Assembly: GCA_012961165.1 (NCBI GenBank)
Contig: DTZW01000010.1
Span: 1-48,998, forward strand
Source: Gammaproteobacteria bacterium
GTDB taxonomy: Bacteria; Pseudomonadota; Gammaproteobacteria; Pseudomonadales; Azotimanducaceae
Direction: 5' to 3'
DNA: 48,998 nucleotides
Shown: positions 26,124-34,985 of the stretch, piece by piece
Position numbering within the stretch: the first letter of the stretch is position 1
How the letters are laid out: each line of letters begins with the position of its first letter
The notes under the pieces: model-generated
What the model was told of the DNA's origin: nothing
The model's input: the letters and a program-made list of their open reading frames with translations, nothing else
The model's database searches: none
Position numbers and translations under genes: made by a program

Positions 26124-27392
26124 CTAACCGGTGCCGAAGATCGCCTTGAAGATATAGAAGAAGATGATCGCAAGTATTGCACCAGCAGGTAGTGTGACCA
26201 GCCATGAAAGGAAAATGGTACCAACCACACGAAGATTAAGCGCATGCAGCCCTTTGGCCAGGCCAACACCCAGAACACCACCAACCAGCGTATGGGTTGT
26301 ACTGACGGGCAAGCTATAAGCTGAAGCCAATACCACGGTGGTTGCTGCAGCAAGTTCTGCAGCGAAGCCACTGCTGGGGGTCAGCTCTGTGATATGCGTC
26401 CCAATCGTTTGCATTACCCGATAGCCATAGATGGCCAGACCTGCAACGATACCTGCCCCACCAAGAAATAGTATCCAGCTCGGCATTCTTGCTTTTTGAA
26501 CAACGTCGCCGCCAGATTCAATAATGCTGTTGACAGCAGCAAGTGGCCCGATCGCATTCGCGACATCGTTTGATCCATGAGCAAAAGCCATGGCACAGGC
26601 CGTGAACAACATCAGCACACCAAACATACGCTCGATATTCACAATGTCATGGTTGAAAGAGGCGACTACCCGTTTGATCCTGGTCAATGCCACAACACCA
26701 ATCAGGCAGACCAGACCTGCAACAACCATTGAATACAATATTGCCTGTTGAAAGGTCAGGTCCAGCCCTACGTGCTTGAGTCCCTTTACCATCGTCACCA
26801 TCGAAATCACAAACCCGACCAAGAGGATGTAAAAGGGAATAACCCGTTTGGCAGAAGCAAACGGATCTGCCGTATCAAAGACGAAACGTCGAACGCTCAT
26901 ATACAAAAAGAAGGCAACGGTACCTGCTAGCACCGGAGAAACCACCCAGCTTGCAGCAATGTTTCCTACCTTCATCCAGTTGACCGCATCAACGGAAATG
27001 CCAACAGACGCAAAGCCAACGATAGCACCGACAATGCTATGCGTTGTTGATACTGGCCAGCCGTAAGTCGTCGCAATAAAAAGCCAAATGCCAGCCGCCA
27101 GCAACGCAGACATCATCCCGTAGACCAGGAGTTCTGGTTCATCGGAAAGTAATTCCGGATCAATGATACCTTTCCGAATGGTAGAGGTCACTTCTCCGCC
27201 TGCCAGATAGGCACCTGCAAACTCGAAGACCATTGCAATGAGTATGGCCTGCTTAATGGTGATTGCCTTGGCTCCAACCGACGTCCCCATGGCATTGGCA
27301 ACATCGTTAGCACCGACACCCCAGGCCATAAAGAAACCAAAACAAACCGTCAGGATCAGCAGCGTGTTGCCAAATTCTTCTATAACGCCCAT
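26124..27392 (-). CDS. Inorganic phosphate transporter, PiT family
   Basis: A 422-residue membrane protein with about 10-11 hydrophobic helices and the duplicated PiT signature: GANDVANAMGT near the N-terminus and GSNDVANAIGP in the second half. The two PVSTTH motifs are also present (WPVSTTHSIVG and LPVSTTHTLVG). PiT proteins carry metal-phosphate with protons or Na+. The ATG has AAGGA at good spacing. It follows the DUF47 gene by nine bases in the same direction, the usual arrangement. Confidence 0.93.
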   Translation of the reverse strand: MGVIEEFGNTLLILTVCFGFFMAWGVGANDVANAMGTSVGAKAITIKQAILIAMVFEFAGAYLAGGEVTSTIRKGIIDPELLSDEPELLVYGMMSALLAAGIWLFIATTYGWPVSTTHSIVGAIVGFASVGISVDAVNWMKVGNIAASWVVSPVLAGTVAFFLYMSVRRFVFDTADPFASAKRVIPFYILLVGFVISMVTMVKGLKHVGLDLTFQQAILYSMVVAGLVCLIGVVALTRIKRVVASFNHDIVNIERMFGVLMLFTACAMAFAHGSNDVANAIGPLAAVNSIIESGGDVVQKARMPSWILFLGGAGIVAGLAIYGYRVMQTIGTHITELTPSSGFAAELAAATTVVLASAYSLPVSTTHTLVGGVLGVGLAKGLHALNLRVVGTIFLSWLVTLPAGAILAIIFFYIFKAIFGTG

Positions 27393-27401
27393 CTGCGTTC
27401 C

Positions 27402-28106
27402 TTAACTTGCTATTAGATACATCATGCGATTGCCAACCGTCTGGGCATCGTCAGCGATGTCTCCAATCTGGTCGATAACCCGGTACAAAAAAATCACGCT
27501 GACGGGATTCAGGTCTGCTTCTTGAGCAAACAATGCTCGCCTGAGCTTCACCTGCAAAACATCAGACTCATGCTCAGCATCATCAAGCTCTTCGAGCATC
27601 TTCTCTACTAACTCTATTTCCCGACCACTGAACCCCGTGGTGACAAGATCATTTAACTGAGCTATGACTTTCCGGGCGAGGCTCACTGCATCCAGACTTG
27701 CTTTGACAAATTCCGTTAAAGCTGGCTTCACTTCCTCTGGAAACCTCATTTTTCGGCCCAGCATCAATCCTGCAATATCTTTCGCGCCGTTGGCTATTCG
27801 ATCCTGAACCTGGACGATTTCCAGCAAATGATTGCGTGACATGGGCAGGAAGAGACTCCTTGGCAGATTCAACCTGACCTTCTTTTTCAGCTCGTCTGCA
27901 TCGCCTTCAAGGTCAGAAACCGCCCGGTAACGTTTTTCAGCATCTGCCCAATCAGAGCCAGACACAGCCTCAAAGAACGGAACTAACGCGAGCACACAAC
28001 GCTCACAGGTCTCCATATGTTCCTGGATAGGAGATATCGGAGAGAGACCAAACAGTCTTGAGAATATCGGGGTTCTTGACACAGTTTCACTCTGCGCTGG
28101 TGGCAT
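27402..28106 (-). CDS. DUF47 (PhoU-like) accessory protein of the PiT transporter
   Basis: A 234-residue all-helical protein of the DUF47/TIGR00153 family, related to PhoU. The N-terminal SPISPIQEHMETCERCVLAL and the acidic GDADELKKKVRLNLPRSLFL segments are typical, as is the C-terminal VIFLYRVIDQIGDIADDAQT. Known pairs act as transporter plus regulator or chaperone for phosphate or metal uptake. The start has no clear ribosome binding site; a GTG at the VSRTPIF segment is an alternative. Confidence 0.9.
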   Translation of the reverse strand: MPPAQSETVSRTPIFSRLFGLSPISPIQEHMETCERCVLALVPFFEAVSGSDWADAEKRYRAVSDLEGDADELKKKVRLNLPRSLFLPMSRNHLLEIVQVQDRIANGAKDIAGLMLGRKMRFPEEVKPALTEFVKASLDAVSLARKVIAQLNDLVTTGFSGREIELVEKMLEELDDAEHESDVLQVKLRRALFAQEADLNPVSVIFLYRVIDQIGDIADDAQTVGNRMMYLIAS

Positions 28107-28205
28107 GGTTATGGAAGTGTGGATGTTAAGCTAAAGTCACGAAATAGCGAATACCCTAACTCGAAATTCCGCGTAAAGAAGTTGCAGGAACTGCCACCTT
28201 ATTTG

Positions 28206-28214
28206 TGATATAAA
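28206..28214 (+). promoter_or_regulatory. Extended -10 promoter almost touching the merC-like start
   Basis: TGA-TATAAA forms an extended -10. It ends nine bases before ATG 28224, which has no Shine-Dalgarno sequence, so the mRNA could be leaderless or nearly so. Confidence 0.4.
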
Positions 28215-28223
28215 TCCCGCCCT

Positions 28224-28637
28224 ATGGATTCCCAGCCAAATAATCGCGGACGAAAGTATATGGACACGGCAGCCGTTGTCCTGTCCGGCGTGTGCATGCT
28301 GCATTGCCTGGCACTTCCGATCGCGCTGACGATTCTGCCGATCGTCAATGTCACTCTGCTCGATGAGTCAACCTTTCACCTGATCATGATGGCTGTGATT
28401 CTGCCAATCAGCATCATTGCATTAACCATTGGGTGCCGCCAACACAAGGATAAGCTGACCCTGGTTCTCGGCACCGTTGGTCTAGGGATATTGACCATTA
28501 CTGCCATCTTCGGCCACGACCTGCTAGGCCTGACAGGTGAGCGAATTGTCACCTCGATCGGCGGACTTATACTCGCTGCCGCACATATCCAGAACTATCT
28601 CTGCTGTCGCAACGACGATTGCGCACACGAACACTAG
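28224..28637 (+). CDS. MerC-domain membrane protein
   Basis: A 137-residue protein with four hydrophobic helices. The first carries the MerC thiol pair as GVCMLHCLALP, and the C-terminus has CCRNDDCAHEH, a metal-ligand-rich tail. MerC proteins move Hg(II) across the inner membrane in mer operons. No merR, merA or merP gene is near, so general metal or thiol homeostasis is equally possible. It is followed at once by a 21-bp tandem repeat that has damaged the next gene. Confidence 0.82.
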   Translation: MDSQPNNRGRKYMDTAAVVLSGVCMLHCLALPIALTILPIVNVTLLDESTFHLIMMAVILPISIIALTIGCRQHKDKLTLVLGTVGLGILTITAIFGHDLLGLTGERIVTSIGGLILAAAHIQNYLCCRNDDCAHEH

Positions 28638-28641
28638 ACAA

Positions 28642-28699
28642 ACCATAAACAGCCATGAGCGGACCATAAACAGCCATGAGCGAACCATAAACAGCCAGC
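28642..28699. repeat. 21-bp tandem repeat carrying start codons upstream of a TauD-family gene
   Basis: ACCATAAACAGCC begins at 28642, 28663 and 28684, exactly 21 bases apart. Copies 1 and 2 continue with ATGAGC (ATG 28655 and 28676), each running into TAA after four codons. Copy 3 continues directly with AGCGACTAC: the ATG is missing. Confidence 0.95.
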
Positions 28700-29500
28700 G
28701 ACTACCAGGTTGATCAACAAGGTGGTCCTATCGGCGCCACTATCAGCGGTATTGATCTCAACAATATTGATTCAACAGCTGTCGACTTTCTCCGCAAAGC
28801 GTTAAGCGAACATCTTGTCCTGTTTTTTCGGGATCAGTCTCTGGACCCGGCAAGCCTTTTTAAACTGGCTTCGAAATTCGGCTCTCCTGTAACCTACCCT
28901 TTCGTAAAAGGATTAGCCGGTTTTCCTGAGGTGGTCGAAGTCATTAAAAGACCTGAAGACACGCTCAATTTTGGGGGCGTCTGGCATTCAGACACGACCT
29001 ATCTGGAAACACCGGCAATGGGTGCCCTCTTGTATGGCGTCGACATACCTGAGCAAGGTGGCGACACCATGTTCACCAACATGTACAACGTATTCGATTC
29101 GCTTTCAGCAGGAATGCAAAGCTTCCTTGGATCGCAGATGGCGATAAACGATGCGGATAACGAAGCCATCAGGGCTACCCGCCCGCTATCCACCAATAAA
29201 GGGCTACGCGCTACGCACCCGGTTGTAAGAACGCACCCCGTGACTAAAAGGCCGCTGCTCTATATCAACAAGGCGCACACCACACGATTTGCCGGTATGT
29301 CTGAACGCGAGAGTGCGCCGATTCTGGACTTTCTATTCGAGCGAATCATGCAACCGGAGTTTTCGTGCCGATTCCAATGGCAACGCGGCAGCCTGGCATT
29401 TTGGGACAACCGTGCATGCCAGCACTACCCGCTGAATGACTACCAGGGAGAATTAAGAAAAATGCTTCGCGTGAGCCTTGCCGGTGACAAACCACGCTAG
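28697..29500 (+). pseudogene. TauD/TfdA-family dioxygenase gene without a start codon
   Basis: The frame encodes a full-length Fe(II)/2-oxoglutarate dioxygenase: GGPIGATISGIDLNN, LSEHLVLFFRDQSLDP, the HSD of the facial triad (His98, Asp100, counting from the lost Met), distal His244 in CQHYPLNDY and RKMLRVSLAG. An in-frame TAA lies at 28688-28690 and no ATG, GTG or TTG occurs between it and GTG 28931, which is past the first 78 codons. Compared with the repeat units upstream, exactly the ATG before AGC-GAC has been lost. The downstream coding part is intact, so the loss is recent, or translation begins at a rare codon such as ATT, or the GTG yields a shortened protein. Confidence 0.75.
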
Positions 29501-29503
29501 CCA

Positions 29504-30967
29504 TCACAACGTAAGGTTACCGGCACCATCAATACGAGCCGCTCTGCCGCAATATTCAGTCACCTGCATATCCTGCAGGATGTCGGGATCCGAAGAATTA
29601 GCCCAGGTTCGCTCACCATTGGGCGTTAAACACGCAAAATGACCAACCGCGGGCTCATCACCCGAGAACATGACCGTATAGGATTCGATGGTCACATCAC
29701 CGTCATAATCCACCAGCCATTCCCTGGTTGGGCAGGCATCAACTTCCGCCTGGAGGTTCTCGTGCTTGTAATCGCCTTTCGGCGCCTCGGTCGAATAGAC
29801 GCCAAATGCGTGCTTCGTCAGGAAACCACCATTTGCCGTCACAAACCCTTTCTTGCCTGGACTATCCCTTAATAACTCAACCATTCTGGCGATGCTGTGC
29901 ATGACGTAATTATTGAGCGGACCGCCCCCGAAGGTTAATCCGCCTGTGACCGTGAGTTCCCTGTCTAATGACAATCCCAGTTCTGCCGCTGCCACCTGGA
30001 CAGCAACCGGGAAACAGCTGTAAACATCGACGAAGTCCAGATCGTCAACGCGCAGGCCTGCCAGTTCAAGCGCACGCTGACCCGCGATTCGGATAGCGGG
30101 AGAAGAATAAAGATTGTCGCGTTCCGAGACCTTATAAGTATCGTGAGCATCGGTACCAACCCAAGGGTAGACCCACTGGCTTTCATCTACCCCCAGCTCT
30201 CTGGCCTTGGCAACACTGCACATAATAATTGCCGACGCCATATCAACTGAGTTATTGGAGTTCATCAATTTTGGATAAGGAAAACTCACCATCCGGTTTG
30301 TCTTACCGGGCGTACGAATAGCAGTCGCGTCCACGGCTTCACGGATCCACGCATTCGGATTGCGCGCAGCCACCTGACTAAACCCCGCCCACATTGTTGA
30401 AACTTTGACCTGATGCTCCTCGATTGTCTCACCCTGATGGTGCCGGAGCGCATTCTCAAATATCGGGTAGATCTGGATAGGTTGGCGAATACTTCTTGCC
30501 ACCTCTGCCTCGCCGCTCATGGGTTCTTCCTGACCGATTAACCGATCATATTCACCATGGGTTTCCTTCATCGGGAGTTCCTGGCTATTTTTTCTCGCTT
30601 TGGCAAGTGAGTGACCGATCTCCGCTCCCGTCAGCAACACGAGTGATTTTTCTCCGCTCACAATGTCCACAGCGGTAGCGTTAAGCGTACTCTGGACCAT
30701 ATTACCGCCGTAGCACGTGCCCACCAGCTCCGCATTGCTGCAGCCTATTTTCTCTGCGACATACCCGGCAGGTTGGTGGTACTTCCAGAATCCGCGTATC
30801 ACACGCACTGACTCCACCGCTTCGAGCAGCGCTGGTTTCCCAGAATCCTGGGCAGCCTTGAAAGCAGCTTGCACCATTAAATCAATCGGTTCTTTTGCAT
30901 CATTGAGATCAGCAACTCGTTGCAATATTTGCGAGACACCAATAATGACGGGCGTGTTAGGATTCAC
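29504..30967 (-). CDS. Thiolase-superfamily acetyl-CoA acetyltransferase-like protein
   Basis: A 487-residue protein of the SCP-x/acetyl-CoA acetyltransferase type. Recognisable blocks are NPNTPVIIGVSQI at the N-terminus, VGTCYGGNMVQSTLN with the candidate nucleophile Cys, FVDVYSCFPVAVQ, GGLTFGGGPLNNYVMH and VTANGGFLTKHAFGVYST. The C-terminal 90 residues (from about 400) form an extra OB-like region common in this group. I chose GTG 30967, six bases after AGAAGGA, instead of the longer frame to 31027. It is divergent from the LLM-monooxygenase gene. A role in CoA-ester chain shortening or condensation is inferred. Confidence 0.85.
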   Translation of the reverse strand: MNPNTPVIIGVSQILQRVADLNDAKEPIDLMVQAAFKAAQDSGKPALLEAVESVRVIRGFWKYHQPAGYVAEKIGCSNAELVGTCYGGNMVQSTLNATAVDIVSGEKSLVLLTGAEIGHSLAKARKNSQELPMKETHGEYDRLIGQEEPMSGEAEVARSIRQPIQIYPIFENALRHHQGETIEEHQVKVSTMWAGFSQVAARNPNAWIREAVDATAIRTPGKTNRMVSFPYPKLMNSNNSVDMASAIIMCSVAKARELGVDESQWVYPWVGTDAHDTYKVSERDNLYSSPAIRIAGQRALELAGLRVDDLDFVDVYSCFPVAVQVAAAELGLSLDRELTVTGGLTFGGGPLNNYVMHSIARMVELLRDSPGKKGFVTANGGFLTKHAFGVYSTEAPKGDYKHENLQAEVDACPTREWLVDYDGDVTIESYTVMFSGDEPAVGHFACLTPNGERTWANSSDPDILQDMQVTEYCGRAARIDGAGNLTL

Positions 30968-31081
30968 AGGATTTCCTTCTTCAGCATTTGTATTCAGGGT
31001 TTCATATCTGGTCCGGCATTCTGCCACAGATCGGCCGGGACAAAGCTGAACCGGTCGAGAAATGATAAGGAAGCATTAGTC

Positions 31082-31999
31082 ATGAAAATTGCGGTTACAG
31101 CCTGGAAGTTTGGAACCCAGGGGCTCGCCCAGGAACTCGCCGAACAGGGCGAGATCGCAGAATCGCTGGGATTCGATTCCTTCTGGTTGCCGGAAAATCA
31201 CTTTACCGGACCCAGCGCCATACCTGCGCCACTGATGCTGCTTGCGGCGGTCGCCGCACGAACCAGTAAAATCAAACTAGGGACTACTTCTTACCTGTTG
31301 CCCATCAGGAATCCAATACTGGCTGCTGAAGAAGTCGCGGTTCTCGATCGCCTGTCCGGCGGTCGCGTCATTCTTGGAATCGGCCGAGGGTTTCAGGCAT
31401 CCATGTTCAAACCGTTTGGCATTCCCACCGGTGAAAAACGTAAACGGTTCAAGTCCAATCTAGAACTCATGATCAACGCATGGAAGGGGGAACCAATAGC
31501 GCAATTTGAAGGCAACGACATCACACTTTCCCCCTTACCAGTACAACAGCCGCATCCACCTCTCTGGGTTGCTGCCTTCGGGCCTCTGGCCATCAAACAG
31601 GCCGGCACTCTGGGATTGCCCTATATCGCCTCACCGGTAGAAACCCTATCGAGTCTCAGGGAAAACATTCTTGCGCATCAGGGTCACGTGCGTGACACAG
31701 GTCATCCCCCTGTGGCAGTCACTCCTGTCATGCGGACCGTGTTTGTGACCGACAACCCGTCGCTGGAAAAACAGGTCAGGGAATCACTGGATGCGGAAGT
31801 TGCCAGCAGATTTCGCGATACCGCAACCGGCGTTGATGAATGGGCAATCGTCGGAGACAGTATTGCCATTAAGGACAAACTTACGCGATACCGGGAAACA
31901 CTGGGGCTGAATTACCTGATCGCCCGGGGCAGAATCCAGGGTGTCGATAACGACGACCAGGTTCGCTCTCACGAACTGCTGCTCAAGGCCGCCAGCTAA
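31082..31999 (+). CDS. LLM-class flavin-dependent oxidoreductase
   Basis: A 305-residue luciferase-like monooxygenase. Features are the N-terminal MKIAVTAWKFG strand, GFDSFWLPENHFTGP, IKLGTTSYLLPIRNPILAAE, the SGGRVILGIGRGF motif and HPPLWVAAFGPLAIKQAGTL. The enzyme would use reduced FMN or F420 with O2; the substrate is unknown. The frame is open for 54 codons before this ATG, but the upstream part is antisense to the thiolase gene and has no family match. AAGGAAG lies upstream at slightly long spacing. Confidence 0.87.
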   Translation: MKIAVTAWKFGTQGLAQELAEQGEIAESLGFDSFWLPENHFTGPSAIPAPLMLLAAVAARTSKIKLGTTSYLLPIRNPILAAEEVAVLDRLSGGRVILGIGRGFQASMFKPFGIPTGEKRKRFKSNLELMINAWKGEPIAQFEGNDITLSPLPVQQPHPPLWVAAFGPLAIKQAGTLGLPYIASPVETLSSLRENILAHQGHVRDTGHPPVAVTPVMRTVFVTDNPSLEKQVRESLDAEVASRFRDTATGVDEWAIVGDSIAIKDKLTRYRETLGLNYLIARGRIQGVDNDDQVRSHELLLKAAS

Positions 32000-32023
32000 A
32001 ACTGCTCTATAAAACTGCTCTCT
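31998..32023. repeat. 13-bp direct repeat starting at the stop codon of the LLM gene
   Basis: AAAACTGCTCTAT (31998-32010) is followed by AAAACTGCTCTCT. The first copy overlaps the TAA stop at 31997-31999, and each copy is preceded by T, so TAAA recurs. Confidence 0.85.
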
Positions 32024-32030
32024 TAAACGG

Positions 32031-33449
32031 CTAGTTAACAATTTTGATCAGTTGACCATCTTCCGGCTGGCCATGGGGGTAAAGGCCATTCATCACCCGC
32101 AGGGTATCCAGGGCGTAGTTTGTAATGGGAGATTCTTCAGCCAACTGTTCCATGGTGGTGTCCTCTTCTGCACGAACCACCTGGACCTTAGGCGTTTTTG
32201 CGCGCCGGAAATCCTCCCGGGACATCCGATCAAAACTGAAAATGCTGGCGATATAGTTCCTGTCGTCGGCAATTTTACGCAGGTCATACTTCCCCGCACC
32301 ACGAAGAATATACGCCAGGCGCTTTCTCTCATCAAAAATGACCGCGAAACGAACAGGTCTTGGTCCATAAGCAGTGTCCGCCTTATCTGCAATCCCCAGG
32401 TACGCTGGCATTCCGTCGATCGTGATTTCGCGCCCCTCTCGAACGTTCAACCCCAGTTGTTGCTTGGTGAAGCTGGCGGGCGTTGCACCTCGCGTCAGTC
32501 TGGAGGTAGTAATGGTAAAGTTCGACTCTCCCACCTGGTTGACGACCATCGCACCCCGGCGAAGCGTTTCGAAACGCCACGACTGTGGAAAAGTGAATTT
32601 GATACCCAGTTTGGGATGATAAAAGGTGTTCTTGCGGACCACACCTACCTGCCTTGATTTCCCGTACGCCAGGCCATTCAGTTTTTGGAGAAACTCATCC
32701 GTCTTAATGAACTCGTCGTAGTCCCTGAGCAGCTTTTCAGACTCGGCGATAGCCTGTTTGTAACGGGTGTCGTGATCGGGGTGAGTTGACAGGATGCCGT
32801 GATAGACCCTCGGCGCCCTGTTTTCCAGCCTGGCCTGGGAAATTTCAATTCGATCTTTAGCCTTCAGTATTTCTATTGTGTTTAACATGGCGCTCGGCGA
32901 ATAACCGGCTTTCGCCATGTACTGGGCACCCACCTCATCGGCATCAAGTTCAAACTCCCGGCTGTACCCGGACAGCAATACCCCTCCAAACATGTTTCCA
33001 AGCTCATAAAGTGCCGGTTGCCCCGCCACGGCAGCCAATACCGTGTTTAAAACACTAATTCCCTTGCCCCGGGTTTCGCGCCGCAACGCATGTTTTTCCG
33101 TAACATGTGCAATTTCATGCCCGAGAACTGCAGCGAGTTCTGATTCCGAATTCATGTGTACAAGCATGCCACGGGTGACGTAAATGAACCCTCCCGGCAA
33201 GGCGAACGCGTTGATCATGTCATCGTTCAGGATAGTAAAACGGTACTCGACCTCTGGTCTAGAGCTCCCAGCGGCAACGCGTTGACCGACCTGGTTAATA
33301 TAGGCCTGTAATTCCTGGTCGCGATAAATGCCGAACTTGCCAATTATTTTTTGGTGTTCTGCCTGGCCCAGCTTCACCTCATCCTCCAGAGATATCCCCC
33401 AGGCAGGAGCGCAGGTCGCCAGAAATAATGACAGAAAAATGTATTTCAT
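32031..33449 (-). CDS. M48-family periplasmic metalloprotease (BepA/YfgC-like)
   Basis: A 472-residue exported zinc protease. The signal peptide ends near CAPAWG. The active site is VLGHEIAHVTEKH (His111, Glu112, His115) with the third ligand in SREFELDAD (Glu167). Unlike BepA, which has a TPR domain, the C-terminal half (from about 265) is a beta-rich region and ends in a LysM-like segment (TMEQLAEESPITNYALDTLR, then VMNGLYPHG). I recall M48 proteins with this architecture in Gammaproteobacteria, likely quality-control proteases of the envelope. ATG 33449 was preferred to a TTG two codons before. Confidence 0.85.
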   Translation of the reverse strand: MKYIFLSLFLATCAPAWGISLEDEVKLGQAEHQKIIGKFGIYRDQELQAYINQVGQRVAAGSSRPEVEYRFTILNDDMINAFALPGGFIYVTRGMLVHMNSESELAAVLGHEIAHVTEKHALRRETRGKGISVLNTVLAAVAGQPALYELGNMFGGVLLSGYSREFELDADEVGAQYMAKAGYSPSAMLNTIEILKAKDRIEISQARLENRAPRVYHGILSTHPDHDTRYKQAIAESEKLLRDYDEFIKTDEFLQKLNGLAYGKSRQVGVVRKNTFYHPKLGIKFTFPQSWRFETLRRGAMVVNQVGESNFTITTSRLTRGATPASFTKQQLGLNVREGREITIDGMPAYLGIADKADTAYGPRPVRFAVIFDERKRLAYILRGAGKYDLRKIADDRNYIASIFSFDRMSREDFRRAKTPKVQVVRAEEDTTMEQLAEESPITNYALDTLRVMNGLYPHGQPEDGQLIKIVN

Positions 33450-33689
33450 ACTCAACTGCTTATACTTTTATCAATTAAACATTGGTTATCAGGTTGTAAG
33501 ACTATCCTATCTGGAAAGGATGAAGTGAGGCTGAACATCGATATTTTGTCCCCCTTTTGCTTCATTCTGTTCAATTTAGCCACGAAATAGACCAATCAAT
33601 GAACTTTCTCTATCCACTTTGTTTAACTCAGGTCAAAATATGATCGACATCTCTAACTCTGGTTCCGGCGGCTATTCACATTGCGGCAG

Positions 33690-34985
33690 ATGCTCTACCA
33701 ATTCTTTAAAGGCCTGATTTGGAAAAGTCTGGTTTGGCTTGCGGTTTTATCTTGCTGGCAGGTTAAAGCAATGGACAACCCTCGCCAACCAATCATCGAC
33801 CTTGAAAACCAGGTCGAAGAATTAACGCTGTACCATGGACCCTTTTCTGTCGAGCTGATTGAACCAGTCATGACGCTCGCCAAACTCTACATCGAAGCAT
33901 ATGAACTCGAATCGGCAACCGATCAGTTGCTCCGCGCCCAGAACATTGCGCATCGCAACGAAGGTGTCTACACGCCCAGGCAATTCGAAGCAGTCACACT
34001 GCTCACCCAGATTGCACTTAGCGAAGCTGATTATCGGGCTGCAGATGTACAGCAGAAATTTGTGTTTTTTGTGCAGTCTCACCACCTGAATCCGCAGGAC
34101 CCGGAGATACTGTTTGCCTATTCAGAGTTGGCAAGCTGGTACATGTTTACTGGCCAGACACGAAGATCACGCCGGTTGCTCGAAGAGAGTATCGAAAAAG
34201 CCACCAGCCTGGGCCTGGATCCCCTTCCTCTTGCTATCGAGCTGAGCCGGGCGCGTCGCCTGGAGGGCATATGTTGCGTATCAAAGCAGTTGCTAGAGCT
34301 GGTAAAGCGCTCTTCGAACACCGACCCCGACACCTTGGCCAACGCCTATCTTGAGCTTGCAGATACCTACATTCTTGCGCGCAAAGAGGAAATCGCCACT
34401 GAGTATTTCCTTAAAGCCAACGAAGTAAGTCCGCTAAGCGTGAGCGTCGATCCCCGCCCAATTTCGGCCCGCGAGGCTATCAGTGACCCACTAGCCCAAC
34501 AGGCTAAAATCTATCATGTCGAGAAGGACAGGTTTAACAGACGCCAGCTGACTCTAAGCACGTATGAAGAGATACTCGAGGACCTGTCCGTCAAACCCCA
34601 ATGGTTTATCGTCGACTGGAAACGGGCCCATCAGGGCTTTATAGTGCCAGACAGGAATTCCAGCCTATCTCAGCGCCGTGAAATTCAGGAACTGGTAGGC
34701 AATCCAATCCTGTTTAGCAAAGACCAGCTAAACAACGTGATTCCACTTCGGCTGGAAAAAAGAATGGAAGAACTTAAGATCGAGCTTTCATTTACCGTCA
34801 CCAGCGAGGGCGACCTCGAGGAGATTGAAGTTAAAAACTCAACTGCGCCGGTCAAACTAGACAGATTGGTCGTTGACGCGCTCAGGAAAGCCCATTATCG
34901 CCCTGGGCTTGTCAATGGGCTGCCAGTCACGACAAAGAATGTATCACTTGTACAAACCTTTTCTTCCCATTACAAAGGCACGTAA
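33690..34985 (+). CDS. Exported TPR-type protein with TonB C-terminal-like domain (paralogue 1)
   Basis: A 431-residue protein. The N-terminal signal peptide ends at about CWQVKA. The middle is helical with TPR-like pairs (IEPVMTLAKLYIEAYELESA, EILFAYSELASWYMFTGQTR, NAYLELADTYILARKEEIA). From about 357 there is a TonB/TolA C-terminal-type domain (ELKIELSFTVTSEGDLEEIE, then ALRKAHYRPGLVNGLPV). It lacks a proline-rich spanner and inner-membrane anchor, so it is not a TonB; the domain is probably used for periplasmic protein contacts. The stop and the next start share a base (TAATG). The start could also be the TTG three codons upstream. Confidence 0.72.
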   Translation: MLYQFFKGLIWKSLVWLAVLSCWQVKAMDNPRQPIIDLENQVEELTLYHGPFSVELIEPVMTLAKLYIEAYELESATDQLLRAQNIAHRNEGVYTPRQFEAVTLLTQIALSEADYRAADVQQKFVFFVQSHHLNPQDPEILFAYSELASWYMFTGQTRRSRRLLEESIEKATSLGLDPLPLAIELSRARRLEGICCVSKQLLELVKRSSNTDPDTLANAYLELADTYILARKEEIATEYFLKANEVSPLSVSVDPRPISAREAISDPLAQQAKIYHVEKDRFNRRQLTLSTYEEILEDLSVKPQWFIVDWKRAHQGFIVPDRNSSLSQRREIQELVGNPILFSKDQLNNVIPLRLEKRMEELKIELSFTVTSEGDLEEIEVKNSTAPVKLDRLVVDALRKAHYRPGLVNGLPVTTKNVSLVQTFSSHYKGT

